In this document: piece by piece, positions 4,429 through 7,158 of the stretch
How positions within the stretch are numbered: position 1 is the stretch's first letter
How the letters are laid out: the number at the start of each line of letters is the position of its first letter
Assembly: GCA_016290335.1 (NCBI GenBank)
Contig: JAEETM010000131.1
Location: 1 to 7,158 of the forward strand
Length of the DNA stretch: 7,158 bases
Direction: 5' to 3'
Source of the DNA: Treponema sp.
Lineage (GTDB): Bacteria; Spirochaetota; Spirochaetia; Treponematales; Treponemataceae
The notes under the pieces: model-generated
What the model saw: the letters and a program-made list of their open reading frames with translations, nothing else
The model's database searches: none
Told to the model about the DNA's origin: nothing
Translations under genes and position numbers: made by a program

Positions 4429-5568
4429 CTATTGCCTTTTTTTCCTGAAGCCGCTGTAAAAGGAAACCCTGTTGCGGCCCTTGTTTTTAGAAACATACAG
4501 TGCTTTATCAGCCTGATTTACAAACGCATTCGGAGAAATCATTGCGTGCTTTGAACCGTCAAACACAGAAACACCGCCCGAAATTGTTACCTTAAAGTGC
4601 TTATCCTCGTACACAAAATCATTATTTTCTATTGTTGTACGGATTCTTTCTGCAACCATTAAGGCTTCTTTTTTACCGGTGTTTGTAAGCAAAACAGTAA
4701 ACTCTTCGCCACCGTAACGACAGGCAATGTCAGTATCACGCAGGCTCTTTTTTATAAGCTCTGCAACCGAAATCAAAACAAAATCGCCGCATTCGTGGCC
4801 ATAAGTGTCGTTAAACTTCTTGAAAAAGTCTATATCGAACATCAGAACCGAAATCTTCTGCTTTTTGTCCACCGCTCTGTCCAGTGTTGTAGAAAGACGC
4901 GAATAAAAGTAATACTTGAGCTTAAGGTGTGTCATCATATCTGTAGAAGACATTTCGAGCAGCGAAGCATTATAAATAGCTACAGACGCAAGAGAAGCCA
5001 GAAGCATAATCTGTTTCTGCTCATATTCGTTGTAGGTTGTATCATCTTCAATAGCAATTCGTTCCTGTAGAATCAAAAGACCGTTAAGGTGGCCCTGTAA
5101 AACAAGAGGAACAATCAAAGTAGGCGAAAGTGCTTCAAGAATAGCAAAATCTTCGCATTTACCAACTTCTTTTTTAAGTTCTTTTAGTGTTACCGGCTTT
5201 TTCAAATCGCCCATTTTTTCAATTATTGGAGATTCACCTGAAATTGACACTTTATTATCAGAATTATCTGAATCCTTTTCGTGAGAAGTTTCAAGATAAA
5301 AGCTTTTTTCTGTAATAAAATCGCGGATAAAGATTTCTGCACCAAGTACATGCATCTGCGCCATACAGATATAAACTATAGATTCAAGAAGATTTCTAAA
5401 GTCGAGTGTAGAACAAAGTGATTTTGCAATATCAAGCAGCTGTTCAAGGTCATAAATCCTTTTTTCATACTGCATTGTATGTTCAAGAAGAGCTGTATCG
5501 GTTACATCTTCAGAGTTCACGGCATTTGTTTGAGTAACTAATTTTTTATTTTTCTCTTCCGTACCCAT
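4429..5568 (-). CDS. Diguanylate cyclase with GAF and GGDEF domains
   Basis: This 379-residue cytoplasmic protein should make the second messenger cyclic di-GMP from two GTP. A short N-terminus and a likely coiled coil (28-55, YEKRIYDLEQLLDIAKSL) lead into a GAF-type sensor domain (about 45-205, including LIVPLVLQGHLNGLLILQE) and a C-terminal GGDEF domain (about 210-372). The active site is intact: metal-binding Asp in MFDIDFFKKFND (D245), and the A-site G286-GEEF. The inhibitory I-site RDTD (277-280) is exactly five residues before GGEEF, so product feedback inhibition is expected. There is no signal peptide, membrane span, EAL or HD-GYP domain. The GAF ligand is unknown. The start overlaps the stop of the upstream gene by one base (TAATG), a sign of translational coupling; a Shine-Dalgarno is only weak. 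Confidence 0.95.
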   Translation of the reverse strand: MGTEEKNKKLVTQTNAVNSEDVTDTALLEHTMQYEKRIYDLEQLLDIAKSLCSTLDFRNLLESIVYICMAQMHVLGAEIFIRDFITEKSFYLETSHEKDSDNSDNKVSISGESPIIEKMGDLKKPVTLKELKKEVGKCEDFAILEALSPTLIVPLVLQGHLNGLLILQERIAIEDDTTYNEYEQKQIMLLASLASVAIYNASLLEMSSTDMMTHLKLKYYFYSRLSTTLDRAVDKKQKISVLMFDIDFFKKFNDTYGHECGDFVLISVAELIKKSLRDTDIACRYGGEEFTVLLTNTGKKEALMVAERIRTTIENNDFVYEDKHFKVTISGGVSVFDGSKHAMISPNAFVNQADKALYVSKNKGRNRVSFYSGFRKKRQ

Positions 5569-7151
5569 TACTTTATCTCACTCTTGTTTATAATAACATA
5601 GTTTTTCATAATTTCAAAAAATATCTTCCAATCCGGGTACTGTTCTTCAAGTAAGCTCGTGTTATCCTTATTTCTGGATGACATCATAAGAACTTTCAAG
5701 TTAGACACAATTTCACTGGAAGGTTTTCTTGAATCTGCAAGTAATTCTCCTAACAATGTATATAAATTATACAAGGTTGTTATCACCGACTGTAAAAGCT
5801 TATGAGCATCATTATTGATAATCATAACCATCTTATCTAATTTTCGGTAGAAATCCTTATCTTTGTGACTGTCTTTTATATAACTGCGCATTACGGCAAC
5901 ACTGTTTCTCTGTCCTTCTGCAAAAGAAGCTTCAAAATCTTCAACTTCCGAAAAAGCATTTATAACAGCATATACCGTTGTAGAAAACTCTGTTTTATAA
6001 GCCGGACTATTAAAAAATCCTTCAATAACAATGTCATTAAGCAGACTTTTTATACTGTCTGAAATAAAAATCTTAAGGAATGTCTTGAGCACTCGCATAG
6101 GAAGAATCCATTTTAATGAAAGTGCCGTATTTGCCTGCAAAACCCTGTTAGATTCTGAATTATAGCCCACAAGCTCTTCAAGATTTTGTTTTTTGAACAA
6201 AGCCGCAACATCTGTACTAATCTGCTCATCCTGGATTTCCGATTTTATTCTCTGCTCATCAGAATCAAATCTGGACTGGAACAAATTGGCAAACTCCTGC
6301 CTTGGAGAACCTGAATAAGAAGCAGTTCTTGGTTCATAAATCACATCTTCCCGTGCATAGCGGAGTAAAGCTTTAAGATGGTCTGGGGTAAGGATTCTGG
6401 TAACAATGTAATTTATTGTTTTCAGGTTTTTAAGATAAGCATTAGCCTCGGAATTAGAAAGAATATCTCCTTTTCTAAGCTGCGCAATTGCAGTTACTTC
6501 GTCTGCAAGAGATGATGTAATCTTCATTCCCGAAATCTGGTAGTACAAATCTTCCAGCAAATTAACTGCCTTAGAAACCGGTACTTCTGTATAAGCCGGT
6601 ACATAACCAGGCATTCCCGGATTAAAATTAGAGTCAAAAATCTGAAGAATCGGCGAAAAACTGATTTTACAGAAATCTACAAACTGGCGTAAATCAAGAA
6701 TATCTCTGTCCATTCGCCTGAAGCTTTCTGAATTAAGCTCTTTTAAGGTACGCTCCAGCTGATTTCTCTGGCGGATATAGATTCTGTCCGGATTTGTAGG
6801 CTCGTCGAGCACTTCTTCCTTTCTGTTTTCAAAAGTAAGGTCTTCTATGATTTTCTGAAACTCCGGTGAATAGCCTGTGATGATGAGCTGGGCTTCGAAC
6901 CTGTGCTGGCGTGGAATATCGGCAGAGCTTACAGTAACAGAAAAAAGGTCATTTAAAGGTTTTGTATTTTTGTATAATGCGTAAATTGCTTCTGCAAAAT
7001 TGGGTTGAAGGTTTCCATTTCTGAAGATTACAGGCTCGAATGTACGTATTTCGGCTTCCAGTTTTTTTAACTGCTGCTTTTTCTGAACTTCTGGAGACGA
7101 ACGTTTAAATATTGATTCGAACATTTCTGTAATACTTTGGATAAAACCCAT
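5568..7151 (-). CDS. Cytoplasmic protein of unknown function, DUF5312-like (Treponema)
   Basis: This 527-residue protein has no signal peptide and no membrane segment, so it is probably cytoplasmic. Its opening MGFIQSITEMFESIFKRSS is followed by a short charged coiled-coil-like stretch (about 20-38, EVQKKQQLKKLEAEIRTFEP), and the rest looks mainly helical. I recall this type of sequence as the DUF5312 family of treponemes, with no known activity; that name is from memory and not certain. I see no catalytic or nucleotide-binding motif. It overlaps the GGDEF gene by one base (TAATG), the tightest linkage in the window, which suggests a joint role in cyclic di-GMP signalling, though this is inference. 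The start at 7151 is 7 nt from the window edge, so its ribosome site cannot be judged and the frame remains open to the edge; a slightly longer protein is possible. Confidence 0.8.
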   Translation of the reverse strand: MGFIQSITEMFESIFKRSSPEVQKKQQLKKLEAEIRTFEPVIFRNGNLQPNFAEAIYALYKNTKPLNDLFSVTVSSADIPRQHRFEAQLIITGYSPEFQKIIEDLTFENRKEEVLDEPTNPDRIYIRQRNQLERTLKELNSESFRRMDRDILDLRQFVDFCKISFSPILQIFDSNFNPGMPGYVPAYTEVPVSKAVNLLEDLYYQISGMKITSSLADEVTAIAQLRKGDILSNSEANAYLKNLKTINYIVTRILTPDHLKALLRYAREDVIYEPRTASYSGSPRQEFANLFQSRFDSDEQRIKSEIQDEQISTDVAALFKKQNLEELVGYNSESNRVLQANTALSLKWILPMRVLKTFLKIFISDSIKSLLNDIVIEGFFNSPAYKTEFSTTVYAVINAFSEVEDFEASFAEGQRNSVAVMRSYIKDSHKDKDFYRKLDKMVMIINNDAHKLLQSVITTLYNLYTLLGELLADSRKPSSEIVSNLKVLMMSSRNKDNTSLLEEQYPDWKIFFEIMKNYVIINKSEIK

Positions 7152-7158
7152 AACAAGT

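Overview
The window is a run of minus-strand genes from an AT-rich bacterial genome, most likely a spirochaete of the genus Treponema. Three things point there: an archaeal-type phenylalanyl-tRNA synthetase alpha chain (known in spirochaetes, unlike the usual bacterial PheS), a cytoplasmic protein that resembles the Treponema DUF5312 family, and two small secreted proteins whose signal peptides end in F-A-Q. The genus is inferred from gene content and family memory, not from a search.

Read in the direction of transcription (high to low coordinates), the first block is 7151 to 2598: a DUF5312-like protein, a GAF-GGDEF diguanylate cyclase whose start codon overlaps the previous stop codon (TAATG), a rhomboid membrane protease, and two unrecognised exported proteins. 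Gaps are short (overlap, 32, 41 and 12 nt), so these five probably form one operon, closed by a clear intrinsic terminator at 2533-2564. pheS follows directly and is preceded by almost no free sequence.

The last block is an iron(II) uptake operon: two divergent feoA genes and the first 97 codons of feoB, which runs off the left edge. FeoB is the membrane transporter with a cytoplasmic G domain, and the FeoA proteins are its small SH3-like partners.

The most interesting part is the 160-nt region between pheS and feoA (785-944). It holds a perfect consensus sigma-70 promoter (TTGACA, 17 nt, TATAAT, minus strand). A 16-bp palindrome GTTAG-N6-CTAAC fills almost the whole spacer, a second copy lies just downstream of the predicted start site, a third sits 33 bp further on, and a fourth imperfect copy lies between the two feoA genes. 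These look like operators for a metal-dependent repressor. The two promoter-proximal copies are also near-perfect reverse complements of each other and are followed by T7. In RNA reading through from pheS they would therefore form an 18-bp terminator hairpin, while RNA starting at the feo promoter, inside the loop, lacks the 5' arm and escapes. The same DNA thus appears to act as promoter, operator pair and insulating terminator.
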